A DNA stretch of 8,878 nucleotides from Angelakisella sp. GTDB lineage: Bacteria; Bacillota; Clostridia; Oscillospirales; Ruminococcaceae. The notes beneath the pieces were generated by a model. The model saw nothing but the letters and a program-made list of their open reading frames with translations. It was not told where the DNA came from and did no database searches. The position numbers and the translations under genes were made by a program. The stretch is taken from assembly GCA_022794295.1 (NCBI GenBank), contig JAAWEO010000075.1, positions 1 through 8,878 of the forward strand, in the 5' to 3' direction. Every line of letters starts with the position of its first letter. The first letter of the stretch is position 1. Below, in pieces: positions 1 through 6,835 of the stretch.

Positions 1-175
1 GTGCTGCCGCTTACCAGCGTCCGGGCTTTCGCGGCCGGAGGCTCGTTGGCCGGATAAGGTGCTTTTTTCTGCGGAAAAAAGCGGAGCCCTTCGGGCTAAT
101 GCCGCTTCGCGGCTATGGCCTGCGGGCCGGGGGTAGCAGCGGGCTGGGGGGGATGGGATATGGTACGTACCCATT
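1..175. other. Hairpin-rich leader upstream of the flotillin gene
   Basis: I see no supportable gene here. The stretch holds four small perfect inverted repeats in a row: GCTTTTTTC/GAAAAAAGC (61-69 with 74-82), AGCCC/GGGCT (85-89 with 93-97), GCCGC/GCGGC (101-105 with 109-113) and GGCC/GGCC (117-120 with 125-128), each with a 3-4 base loop. The first could form part of a terminator for a gene to the left of the window, but it has no clean T-run after it. Frame 1 is open from base 1 to a TAA at 55-57, so a truncated gene end is possible but unproven. Confidence 0.4.
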
Positions 176-212
176 ATGGGAAGGTATAGATTTTTTGGAA
201 AGAGGAGGATAA

Positions 213-1760
213 GTGATGTTGGATTTTATTGTTCCTGTTCTGATCCCGGTGCTGGTGGCTGCGGCCCTTGTGGCTTTGCTGGCCAGCGGGTACAAGAAGG
301 CGCCGCCGGACACGGCTTTTATTGTCTCCGGTTTGCGGCGGAGGACGGTTATTGGCAAGGCGGTCATTAAGATCCCGTTTCTGGAGCGGCTGGACGTGGT
401 CAGCCTGAAACTGATCCCGGTGGATGTAAAGACCTCCAACGCGGTTCCTACGGCCGACTACATCAACATCCGGGTGGATGCCGCTGTCAATGTGAAGATC
501 AGCGCCTCCCCCGAAAAGCTGGCCCTGGCGGCCCAGAACTTCCTGAACCAAAAGACCGACTACGTCCGCTCTGTTGCCCAGGAGGTTCTGGAAGGGAATA
601 TGCGTGAGATCGTGGGCAAAATGAAGCTGGAGGAGATGGTCAGCGACCGGCAGAAGTTTGCCGAGCTGGTGAAGGAAAACGCCGAGCCGGACCTGGCCGC
701 CATGGGGCTGGATATTGTCAGCTTCAATGTCCAGAATTTCTCGGACGAAAACGGGGTCATTGACGACCTGGGTATCGACAACATCAGCCAGATCAAAAAG
801 AAGGCCGCCATCGCCAAGGCGGAGGCGGACAAGGAGATCGCTGTGGCAAAGGCCGAGGCGGACCGCCAGGCCAACGAGGCCCGGGTGGACGCCGACCGGG
901 AGATCGCCATCAAGAAAAACGAGCTGGATATCCAGCGGGCAGAGCTGAAAAAGCTGGAGGACACCAAGCGGGCCGAGGCGGATGCCGCCTACTCCATCCA
1001 GGAGCAGGAGCAGCGAAAGACCATCGAGGTAGCCACCGCCAACGCGGACATCGCCCGGCAGGAGCGGGAGGTGGAGCTGAAGCGCAAGGAGGCTGAGGTG
1101 CGGGAGCAGACCCTGGCCGCCGAGATCCGCAAAACTGCCGATGCCGAGCTGTACCGCCGCCAGAAAAAGGCGGAGGCCGAGCAGTACGAAAGCCAGAAAA
1201 CTGCCGAGGCCCAGCTGTTCATGAACGAGCAGGAGGCCGCCGGTCTGCTGGCCAAGCGCAATGCGGAGGCCAAGGCCCTGCGCTTTTTGCAGGAGCAGGA
1301 GGCAGCCGGTATCCGGGCCAAGGGTGAGGCAGAGGCGACCACCATCCAGGCCAGAGGTCTTGCAGAGGCGGAGTCCATCCGGGCCAGGGGTCTGGCCGAG
1401 GCCGAGGCGATGGAGAAAAAGGCGGAGGCCTACCAGAAGTACAACAACGCCGCCATGGCGGAAATGCTCATTCAGGTGCTGCCGGATATTGCCGGAAAGA
1501 TCGCCGAGCCCCTGGCCCAGATCGACAAGATCACCATTATTGGGGGAGATGGCTCCGGGGTGGGCAGCGTGGCAGACAACGTCCCTGCCGTAATGGCCCG
1601 TCTGCTCGAATCCATGAAGGAGACCACCGGCATCGACCTGGGGGAGGTCATCAAGGCGGACACCTATGACGCCAAGGTGAACCGGAATCTGAACATCACT
1701 GGAATGCCCGGGTCGGCCCCCGCCGGGGAGTCCCCGGAGGTCAGCCTGGGGCTGGAATAA
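213..1760 (+). CDS. Flotillin-like SPFH-domain membrane scaffold protein (long, FloT/YuaG type)
   Basis: This is a flotillin-family protein of about 515 residues, close to the length of Bacillus FloT (YuaG) and much longer than the short FloA type. Residues 3-24 form a hydrophobic N-terminal anchor. An SPFH/band-7 domain follows at about 27-190, containing a NVKISASPEKLALAAQNFL segment and the GLDIVSFNVQNFSD segment typical of flotillins. Residues 190-405 form a long charged coiled coil rich in KAEAD, EAE and ARGLAEAE repeats. The tail (about 405-515) contains the flotillin-like stretch MAEMLIQVLPDIAGKIAEPL. Family members oligomerise under the membrane and organise functional membrane microdomains. 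The ATG at 213 is chosen because AGGAGG lies just upstream (203-208). The next gene starts 27 bases after the stop, so the two are probably cotranscribed. The usual NfeD-type partner is not seen in the window, though it could lie to the left. No convincing promoter was found. Confidence 0.93.
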   Translation: MMLDFIVPVLIPVLVAAALVALLASGYKKAPPDTAFIVSGLRRRTVIGKAVIKIPFLERLDVVSLKLIPVDVKTSNAVPTADYINIRVDAAVNVKISASPEKLALAAQNFLNQKTDYVRSVAQEVLEGNMREIVGKMKLEEMVSDRQKFAELVKENAEPDLAAMGLDIVSFNVQNFSDENGVIDDLGIDNISQIKKKAAIAKAEADKEIAVAKAEADRQANEARVDADREIAIKKNELDIQRAELKKLEDTKRAEADAAYSIQEQEQRKTIEVATANADIARQEREVELKRKEAEVREQTLAAEIRKTADAELYRRQKKAEAEQYESQKTAEAQLFMNEQEAAGLLAKRNAEAKALRFLQEQEAAGIRAKGEAEATTIQARGLAEAESIRARGLAEAEAMEKKAEAYQKYNNAAMAEMLIQVLPDIAGKIAEPLAQIDKITIIGGDGSGVGSVADNVPAVMARLLESMKETTGIDLGEVIKADTYDAKVNRNLNITGMPGSAPAGESPEVSLGLE

Positions 1761-1787
1761 CCACATAGAAGCATGGGAGGGGAAGGA

Positions 1788-2636
1788 ATGGGGCAGTGGC
1801 TGGAAGGGCTTTTGGGGCGGTTTTCCCGGTACCGGGTGTTCCGGTTCGGGGAGCGTCTGGTCCGGGGGTGCCTGGAGCATGACGTGGGGAAATCCGCTGC
1901 CGCGCTGGCCTACTACCTGCTGTTCTCTTTCTTCCCCTTCCTGATCTTTCTCAGCACCCTGGTGGGCTTTCTGGAGCTGGAGCCCCTTTCCCTGGGGTCC
2001 CTTCACAGTCTCCTCCCCCGGGAGGTCATCCAGATCATCAACGCCTACCTCCTCCATGTTACCGAGCTGAAAAGCGGGAACCTGCTGGCGGCCAGCCTGG
2101 TCATCTCCCTGTGGCTGCCCATGCGGGCGGTGGATAGCCTGATGCGGGCGGTAAACGTGGCCTACGGCGCAAAAAATCCACGGCCCACCCTGCGGCACCA
2201 GGTGGTGGTGCTGCTGTTCACCCTGTTCCTTATGGCGGTGGTGCTGGGGACCCTGCTTCTGCTGCTGGTGGGGCGGGGCCTGCTCACCTTCCTTGCCCGG
2301 TACTTCCCGGTGATCACCCCCTTTATCGGGCTGTGGAATGCCCTGCGCTTTCCCCTCATGGGGGTGGCCTTCTTCCTGGCCCTGGGGGCGCTGTACTGGG
2401 TGGCGCCGGGGGCAAAGGGGCCCCGGCGCCGGGTTTTCCCAGGGGCGGCGGCAGCCCTTTGCTCCTGGCTGGGGTTTTCCCTGGGGTTCTCCTTTTATGT
2501 GGAAAATATTGCCAATTACTCGGTGCTGTACGGAGCGCTGGGGGGGATGGTGGTGCTGCTGCTGTGGCTGTACGCCACAGGCATGGTTCTGATCCTGGGG
2601 GCGGAGGTAAACGGAGCCCTGGGAGAGCCGGGGTGA
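1788..2636 (+). CDS. YihY/BrkB-family integral membrane protein
   Basis: The 282-residue product is a polytopic membrane protein of the YihY/virulence factor BrkB family, long mislabelled RNase BN. Hydrophobic segments lie at about residues 38-60, 98-118, 138-164, 175-204, 215-240 and 246-272. Family signatures are the AYYLLFSFFPFLIF segment near residue 41, AVNVAYGAKNPRP near 121, and the C-terminal VLYGALGGMVVLLLWLY followed by TGMVLILGAEVN. The molecular function of the family is not settled; transport or envelope roles have been proposed. An in-frame ATG at 1773 would add five residues. I prefer 1788 because GGAGG at 1776-1780 sits seven bases before it. The gene directly follows the flotillin gene and ends at a strong terminator, so it is the last gene of that operon. 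Both products are membrane-associated, but a physical partnership is only inferred. Confidence 0.92.
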   Translation: MGQWLEGLLGRFSRYRVFRFGERLVRGCLEHDVGKSAAALAYYLLFSFFPFLIFLSTLVGFLELEPLSLGSLHSLLPREVIQIINAYLLHVTELKSGNLLAASLVISLWLPMRAVDSLMRAVNVAYGAKNPRPTLRHQVVVLLFTLFLMAVVLGTLLLLLVGRGLLTFLARYFPVITPFIGLWNALRFPLMGVAFFLALGALYWVAPGAKGPRRRVFPGAAAALCSWLGFSLGFSFYVENIANYSVLYGALGGMVVLLLWLYATGMVLILGAEVNGALGEPG

Positions 2637-2660
2637 GCATTCCCAAAGGCCGAAGCAGAC

Positions 2661-2698
2661 AGGAAAGGACGGCGTTTGCCGTCCTTTCTTTGTTTCTG
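2661..2698 (+). terminator. Intrinsic terminator of the flotillin-yihY operon
   Basis: A perfect 11-bp stem, GAAAGGACGGC (2663-2673) with GCCGTCCTTTC (2678-2688), encloses a GTTT loop. It is followed by the T-rich run TTTGTTTCTGT. It starts about 25 bases after the stop codon of the YihY gene. Confidence 0.88.
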
Positions 2699-2727
2699 TA
2701 AGAGCCCAGGGACCCTGGAAACCGCCG

Positions 2728-2745
2728 GCCCCGCGGCGGGGCTTT
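2728..2745 (+). other. Second GC-rich hairpin downstream of the operon terminator
   Basis: GCCCCG (2728-2733) pairs with CGGGGC (2737-2742) around a CGG loop, followed by only three T. It may be a weak back-up terminator or simply GC-rich spacer DNA. Confidence 0.3.
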
Positions 2746-2807
2746 GGGGCACCGTTTTTCGTCCCCGGGCCATTGCTGCAAAAGCTGCAAAAAGGAGAAA
2801 CAAAGGC

Positions 2808-2836
2808 TTGACAAGCGGGGCGCCTTGGGGGATAAT
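2808..2836 (+). promoter_or_regulatory. Sigma-70/SigA-type promoter of the GNAT gene
   Basis: A perfect -35 hexamer TTGACA (2808-2813) and a -10 hexamer GATAAT (2831-2836) are separated by exactly 17 bases. Transcription should start near 2843, giving a leader of about 34 bases before the ATG at 2877. It lies downstream of the preceding operon's terminator, so the acetyltransferase gene is an independent unit. Confidence 0.85.
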
Positions 2837-2876
2837 AGGGTGGCTGTTATTAAAGACATAGAGAGGGATTGGAAGC

Positions 2877-3455
2877 ATGGACTACGAGTTTGCACTGAGA
2901 GATTACCCCCGGCTGGAGGGGAAGGATATTGTGCTCCGGCGCTTTACCCTGGGGGACGCCGGGGATGTTTTTGAGTATGCCAGCGACCCGGAGGTCACCG
3001 AGCACCTCACCTGGGAACCCCACCAGCATATTGAAGATACCATTGGGATCATTAAGAAGCTGTTCCTCAATAACCCCTATATGTACGCCATCACCCTGCC
3101 GGAAAATGACAAGTGCATTGGGTCGATCGACATCCGCATTGTGGAAAAGCACAACTATGCCAGCTTTGGCTTCTGCCTGGCGAGATCCTGCTGGGGGCGG
3201 GGATATATGACCCAGGCCCTGGGGCTGATCCTGAAGCTGTGCTTCCAGGAGCTGCACCTCCACCGGGTGGAAGGGTACCACAGCCCGGTGAACCCCGCCG
3301 TGGGCCGCGTCATGGAAAAATGCGGCATGACCCGGGAGGGGCTGACCCGGGAATCCTCCCTGGTAAAGGGGGAGTACCGGGACGAGGTCATCTACGGGAT
3401 CCTGGACAAGGACTTCCAAACGCAGTCCGGAGCAGATGCCGCCCCAGAGGAATAA
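2877..3455 (+). CDS. GNAT-family N-acetyltransferase, RimJ/RimL type
   Basis: The 192-residue product has the layout of the RimJ/RimL-like acetyltransferase family (Acetyltransf_3/PF13302 type), which moves an acetyl group from acetyl-CoA to an amine. Visible marks are the N-terminal LRRFTLGDAGDVFEYASDPEV, the IGSIDIRI strand (81-88), the NYASFGFCLARSCWGRGYMT segment (93-112) with the acetyl-CoA-binding loop R-x2-WGRGY, and the C-terminal HSPVNPAVGRVMEKCGM segment, the usual N-x-x-S/V-x-R-V-x-E-K-x-G-M/F motif. The ATG at 2877 is preceded by a modest purine-rich site (GAGAGGG). The substrate cannot be read from the sequence and could be a ribosomal or other protein N-terminus, or a small molecule. 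The gene has its own near-consensus promoter and ends at a terminator shared with mnmE. Confidence 0.92.
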   Translation: MDYEFALRDYPRLEGKDIVLRRFTLGDAGDVFEYASDPEVTEHLTWEPHQHIEDTIGIIKKLFLNNPYMYAITLPENDKCIGSIDIRIVEKHNYASFGFCLARSCWGRGYMTQALGLILKLCFQELHLHRVEGYHSPVNPAVGRVMEKCGMTREGLTRESSLVKGEYRDEVIYGILDKDFQTQSGADAAPEE

Positions 3456-3475
3456 GCACCCGCCGGAGAAAAACG

Positions 3476-3527
3476 AAAAACAGGGTCTGTACCCGGGCAC
3501 CAGCCCGAACGACAGACCCTGTTTTTT
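3476..3527. terminator. Bidirectional terminator between the GNAT gene and mnmE
   Basis: A perfect 15-bp inverted repeat, 3476-3490 with 3512-3526 (AAAAACAGGGTCTGT and its complement), surrounds an inner hairpin CGGGC/GCCCG (3494-3498 with 3503-3507). The outer stem gives a T-run on both strands, so it can end the + strand GNAT transcript and the - strand mnmE transcript. It lies just beyond both stop codons. Confidence 0.9.
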
Positions 3528-3532
3528 GCCGT

Positions 3533-4927
3533 CTATTTCCCCACACAGAAGGACTCAAAGACCTGGTCGATGATCTCCTGGCTGGCCCGCTGGCCGGTGA
3601 GCTCCATGAGGGCCTGGAGGGCCTCCTCGATCACCACCGACACCGCGTCCAAAGTCTCCCCCCAGCCCAGGGCGGACAGGGCTTCATCCAGACTCCGGGC
3701 GGCCTTCAGCACACAGTCCAGCTGCCGCTGGTTGGCCACCATCCCCGCCGCCGGGTCCAGGTTCCCGGTCCCCACCGTCTTCTGAATGGCCTGCTCCAGC
3801 TCCTGCACCCCTGTCCCTGTTTTGGCGGAGAGCTCCACCAGGGCGCAGGTGTGCCGGGCCACGGCAGCCCGGTCGGCCCTTTTCTCCCCCAGGTCACACT
3901 TGTTCAGGATCCCAATAGCAAGGCGCCCGGTGAGCTTGTTCAGCAGGGCAAGGTCCCCGGCGTCCAGCTCCCGGGAGGCGTCAAACACCGCCAGGATCAG
4001 GGCGCTGCGGTCCAGGAGCTCCAAAGAACGGGCTACCCCCAGCATCTCCACCTGGTTGTCGGTCTGGCGCAGGCCGGCGGTGTCAGAAAGCTCCAGCAAT
4101 GTTTCCCCCACCCGGACAGTATCCCGAATCACATCCCGGGTGGTCCCTGGGATGGGGGTGACAATACTTTTTTCCTCCCCGGAAAGAAGGTTCATCAGGG
4201 TGGATTTTCCCACATTGGCGCTGCCCACAATGGCGGTGGCGATCCCCTCCCGGATCAGCCGGCCGGTGTGATAGCTGGAGGCCAGGCGGCCCAGCTCCTT
4301 CTGGCAGGCAGTAAGGGTTTCCTCCAGCTGGGTAAGGAGGACCTCCTCCACATCCTCCTCCGGGTAATCGATCCATGCAGAGATATGGGCGGCGGCATCG
4401 GTAAGGCGCCGGATCACCCCGGTCACAGCCCGGTAGAGAGCCCCCCGGCGGGCTTCCTGGGCGGCGCCCAGGGCCTGGCTGGACCGGGCGGAAATAATGT
4501 CAGCGATCCCCTCCGCCTGGGTCAGGTCCAGCTTGCCGTTGAGAAGGGCGCGCTTGGTGAACTCCCCGGGCTCCGCCAGACGGGCCCCCTCCCTCAGGCA
4601 AAGGGCCAGCAGCCTTTCCATCACCAGGGCCCCGCCGTGGCAGCAAAGCTCCGCCATCTCCTCGCCGGTGTAGCTTTTGGGGGCTCGGTAGGCAAAAAGG
4701 ACTCCGTCATCCAGCGGCTCCTCTCCGGTGGCGGCATAAAACTGCCCGTAAGCACCGGTGTAGCCCGAAAGAGCCTCCGGCCCCCGGGCGCGGTTCTGGG
4801 GCCGGAAGATCCTGGCAGCAATGGAAAGGCTCTGGGGCCCGGAAAGACGCACCATGCCAATTCCCCCCCCGCTGCCGGTAGAGATGGCAGCAATGGTGTC
4901 CTGTTCCCGGGAAAGAGGGCTAAACAT
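3533..4927 (-). CDS. mnmE: tRNA uridine-5-carboxymethylaminomethyl modification GTPase MnmE (TrmE)
   Basis: MnmE works with MnmG on wobble uridine 34 of certain tRNAs, using GTP, a methylene-tetrahydrofolate donor, FAD and glycine or ammonium to place the (carboxymethyl)aminomethyl group. The product has 464 residues, the normal length. The N-terminal folate-binding domain opens with DTIAAIST and GIGMVRLSG. The G domain shows G1 GSANVGKST (235-243), G2 TPIPGTTRD (257-265), G3 DTAG (282-285), G4 NKCD (342-345) and SAKTG near 367. The protein ends in FCVGK, the family's C-terminal C-x-G-K motif with its functional cysteine. The reading frame stays open to 5179, but the ATG at 4927 is right: it matches the family N-terminus, has AAGGAGG nine bases upstream and lies just below a promoter. 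G1 has S-A where most MnmE have x-P. mnmG is not adjacent. Confidence 0.97.
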   Translation of the reverse strand: MFSPLSREQDTIAAISTGSGGGIGMVRLSGPQSLSIAARIFRPQNRARGPEALSGYTGAYGQFYAATGEEPLDDGVLFAYRAPKSYTGEEMAELCCHGGALVMERLLALCLREGARLAEPGEFTKRALLNGKLDLTQAEGIADIISARSSQALGAAQEARRGALYRAVTGVIRRLTDAAAHISAWIDYPEEDVEEVLLTQLEETLTACQKELGRLASSYHTGRLIREGIATAIVGSANVGKSTLMNLLSGEEKSIVTPIPGTTRDVIRDTVRVGETLLELSDTAGLRQTDNQVEMLGVARSLELLDRSALILAVFDASRELDAGDLALLNKLTGRLAIGILNKCDLGEKRADRAAVARHTCALVELSAKTGTGVQELEQAIQKTVGTGNLDPAAGMVANQRQLDCVLKAARSLDEALSALGWGETLDAVSVVIEEALQALMELTGQRASQEIIDQVFESFCVGK

Positions 4928-4928
4928 A

Positions 4929-4943
4929 AAGGAGGACCTCCTT
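4929..4943 (-). promoter_or_regulatory. Shine-Dalgarno of mnmE inside a palindrome
   Basis: On the minus strand the ribosome-binding site AAGGAGG (4937-4943) is followed, after one base, by its exact complement CCTCCTT (4929-4935). The mRNA could fold as AAGGA/UCCUU with a five-base loop and partly hide the site. The start codon is at 4925-4927, nine bases from the site. Confidence 0.6.
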
Positions 4944-4964
4944 GGTTCCAAAATAAGCGACTCT

Positions 4965-4993
4965 ATTATACCCCAAACCAACCAGATGGGCAA
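4965..4993 (-). promoter_or_regulatory. Promoter of mnmE
   Basis: On the minus strand a perfect TATAAT (+ strand 4965-4970) lies 17 bases below TTGCCC (4988-4993), which matches TTGACA at four of six positions. The predicted start of transcription leaves a leader of about 30 bases before the mnmE ATG. Confidence 0.75.
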
Positions 4994-5371
4994 CCCAGCC
5001 CCACCCCCATTCGCCCGCAGGGCCCCGCCGGAGGCACCAAAATCCCCCCGGAGGGTTAGGGGGCCCACGGGGAGGACTGGCCCCTCCATAAGGTGCGCTG
5101 CCCCGAAGGGACCTTTTTGCCGCTCTCCAGCCAAAAGGCAAACAGTATTAAAGCCACCTTCTGACCCATAGCCCAGCAAACCGATACGGAATTGTCAGAG
5201 CCGAGGGATTCTATGTTAAAGTGGAGAAGCAGACCTTTATTTAGATTTTTGTATTAGTCGCCAATAAGTACTACACACTATAATCACGTTGCCGGAATCA
5301 TTTTATTAAGACAAAATGCAGCCAATTTATTTTTCGCTGTTGTTATAGGCGCAATATTACCACAGACATTT
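4994..5371. other. Intergenic stretch without a supportable gene
   Basis: From 4994 to about 5110 the DNA is GC-rich with many C and G runs. From about 5170 it turns AT-rich. I see no RNA gene, no strong hairpin with a T-run and no good ribosome-binding site. A short open + frame ending at a TAG (5235-5237) has codon-like content (RYGIVRAEGFYVKVEKQTFI) but no start codon or Shine-Dalgarno site. It may be a gene remnant or chance. Confidence 0.5.
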
Positions 5372-5572
5372 TCATGAAATGCAGAATTCCTTTTGGAGGT
5401 GTGCAAAAGCTGCATCACCCATCCCATCCACAATATAAAACTGTCCCTTCTCACCAACAGGCAAAATTTGAGCGGTATTCTCATTCAAAAAGAGTGCCGC
5501 CCGATTTTTTCTCTGTTTTATGATGAAACCATAATATACAGGATATTTTTTACCAATGAGTACTTCGAGCAT
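5372..5572 (-). CDS. Small unrecognised open reading frame downstream of lysR, possibly a gene remnant
   Basis: The frame encodes 66 residues with an ordinary protein-like composition (for example YPVYYGFIIKQRKNRAALFL and GEKGQFYIVDGMG). I do not recognise it. The ATG at 5570-5572 lies 31 bases after the lysR stop on the same strand, with only a weak AAGG upstream, so it could be translated from the lysR transcript. An overlapping minus frame continues from this region to 5284 with similar composition. Together they could be one roughly 95-residue gene broken by a frameshift. The DNA is AT-rich compared with the neighbouring genes. It may equally be non-coding. Confidence 0.25.
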   Translation of the reverse strand: MLEVLIGKKYPVYYGFIIKQRKNRAALFLNENTAQILPVGEKGQFYIVDGMGDAAFAHLQKEFCIS

Positions 5573-5603
5573 AAGCCTATACCTTCACGAACCGAACCAA
5601 ACT

Positions 5604-6542
5604 TTACCCCCTCAGCCACTGGGTCACCAGTTGGACACATTCCTCCTCCATGGAGGAACGCTGGTGCCCCCGCCGGGTGATCCACCCAAATTCCGATTCG
5701 ATCCCACAGTCCTCCAAAAGCAGCGTCCGCCGTTGGACACTGTGGGAGGACTCTTTGCTTTTGGAGCTGCGAAAGGGCAGGTCAGGGGTGGGGGTGTTCA
5801 GAAAATAAGCAGGGGTCTCGTTCAAGAGCTCATACATGGTCGCCCGGGAGTTTGTCACGATCCGAGAGCTGATGGAAATTCCCAGCCGGTCATAAATGTC
5901 ACGGTAAGGGCTGGATTCGATGTAGTTGTAGACCACACAGGGGAATTCCCGCAGGGCTGTGGCGGCCACTGTGGTCTGGCCGGTGTGGAACAATGGATTC
6001 CCAGGCCCCACAGCTACACCAAAGGGAAAGGACCGGATGGGATAGTAATCCAACCGGAGGGAGCGCAGGCGTTTATTGGTCAAGCCAGTGTAGCAGCTCC
6101 AGCGGCGGATAAAGGCCAGGTCCACCAGCTCTTCTGCCACCATGCTCATGGCTTCCTCCAGGGAGGTCTCTAAAAGCTCCAGAAAAATTTGAGAGGGGAC
6201 ATATTTTTCCATCAGCTCTGCAAGGAGAAGGTTTATCTGGTAAAACCCGGTGGTGGCTATGGAAAGCTGTGTTTTGGGTGTGCTCTGCCCGTGGAGAAGA
6301 AAGGTGTCCAGCTGCTCCATATGCAGCTGGATAGGGGTGATGAAGGCGATGAAGTTCTGCCCGAAGGGGGTGGGGCTCATTCCTTTGGTGGTGCGGTAAA
6401 AGATCTTTTCCCCCAGCTCTGTTTCCAGGGTCTTTAAGGCGCTGGAAAGGACCGACTGCGCCGTAAAAAGATTGTTTGCCGCTTGGTTGACCGACCCTGT
6501 TTTTGCAATCTCCAGTACATACCGAAACTGCGTCAACGTCAT
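5604..6542 (-). CDS. LysR-type transcriptional regulator
   Basis: The 312-residue product is a LysR-family DNA-binding regulator. Residues 2-60 form the winged helix-turn-helix, with TLTQFRYVLEIAKTGSVNQA, AANNLF, the recognition helix around AQSVLSSALKTLE and the wing GEKIFYRTTKGMSPTPFG. A linker helix follows, then an effector-binding domain from about residue 90 (QLSIATTGFYQINLLLAELM). The latter is rather divergent in the RIVTNSRATMYELLNE region and ends in SEFGWITRRG. The ATG at 6540-6542 is supported by AGGAGG ten bases upstream and by the family N-terminus. The gene is divergent from the two hydrolase-like genes across a 354-bp region with two LysR-type dyads. It therefore most likely controls them, and perhaps itself, in response to an unknown small molecule. 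Confidence 0.93.
   Translation of the reverse strand: MTLTQFRYVLEIAKTGSVNQAANNLFTAQSVLSSALKTLETELGEKIFYRTTKGMSPTPFGQNFIAFITPIQLHMEQLDTFLLHGQSTPKTQLSIATTGFYQINLLLAELMEKYVPSQIFLELLETSLEEAMSMVAEELVDLAFIRRWSCYTGLTNKRLRSLRLDYYPIRSFPFGVAVGPGNPLFHTGQTTVAATALREFPCVVYNYIESSPYRDIYDRLGISISSRIVTNSRATMYELLNETPAYFLNTPTPDLPFRSSKSKESSHSVQRRTLLLEDCGIESEFGWITRRGHQRSSMEEECVQLVTQWLRG
5703..5766. repeat. Overlapping inverted repeats within the 3' part of lysR
   Basis: Three perfect inverted repeats overlap here: CTCCAAAAGCA (5712-5722) with TGCTTTTGGAG (5756-5766), AGTCCTCC (5708-5715) with GGAGGACT (5745-5752), and CCCACAGT (5703-5710) with ACTGTGGG (5739-5746). They share bases, so only some can pair at once. 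The segment codes for the serine-rich stretch just before TLLLEDCGIESEFGW. Confidence 0.6.
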
Positions 6543-6648
6543 GCTCCTGCTTCCTCCTGACCATCTAAATGATTGTTGACTTTTTCCCTAAAAAATCAAT
6601 TTGGTTTTTGTGGAAAAATCTGTTTTTCTTCTGAACAGCAAAAAATCG

Positions 6649-6685
6649 ATCTTAAAACAAGATATTATCAATCTTATTTTAAGAT
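6649..6685. promoter_or_regulatory. Two tandem LysR-type operator dyads
   Basis: Two copies of the dyad ATCTT-N5-AAGAT lie at 6649-6663 (spacer AAAAC) and 6671-6685 (spacer ATTTT), separated by seven bases. Each contains the T-N11-A pattern of LysR-family boxes. The start-to-start distance is 22 bp, about two helical turns, which would place two dimers on one DNA face. Together they also form a larger inverted repeat, 12 of 13 bases matching (6651-6663 with 6671-6683). They sit 107 bp from the lysR start and about 210 bp from the first hydrolase gene. The assignment to this LysR protein is inferred from position. Confidence 0.6.
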
Positions 6686-6709
6686 TAATTAAAGCACAGA
6701 TTCAGCCGC

Positions 6710-6742
6710 TTGTAAAGAGCTTGCCTCAGATTTTTATAAAAA
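6710..6742 (+). promoter_or_regulatory. Possible LysR-controlled promoter next to the dyads
   Basis: TTGTAA (6710-6715) and TATAAA (6735-6740) are 19 bases apart, a long spacer that is common in activator-dependent promoters. If used, the nearer dyad would be centred about 69 bases before the start of transcription, close to the usual LysR position, and the leader to 6897 would be about 150 bases. TATAAA also lies within the perfect 12-bp palindrome TTTTTATAAAAA (6731-6742), so its -10 resemblance may be incidental. Confidence 0.3.
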
Positions 6743-6835
6743 CAGATCAAACAATGGAAATCGCCTCCTTTTGCTTTTCCTACAGGCCCTTTTTCAATAT
6801 ATGAAAAATAGAATGAAATAATCGCTTTCTCATAT

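Noticed and set aside
174..2198. Very long open frame on the minus strand opposite the flotillin gene
   Set aside because: It is a by-product of the GC-rich, EA/KA-repeat codons of the coiled coil. Its translation is low-complexity (Gly, Leu, Gln, His rich) with no family resemblance, and the + strand gene is unmistakable.
3113..5059. Long plus-strand open frame opposite mnmE
   Set aside because: It overlaps the whole of mnmE on the other strand and both terminator arms. It has a Gly/Pro/Gln-rich translation and no recognisable domain.
4928..5179. N-terminal extension of mnmE to an upstream start
   Set aside because: The extra residues are not part of the family, and the promoter and Shine-Dalgarno site lie inside the extension.
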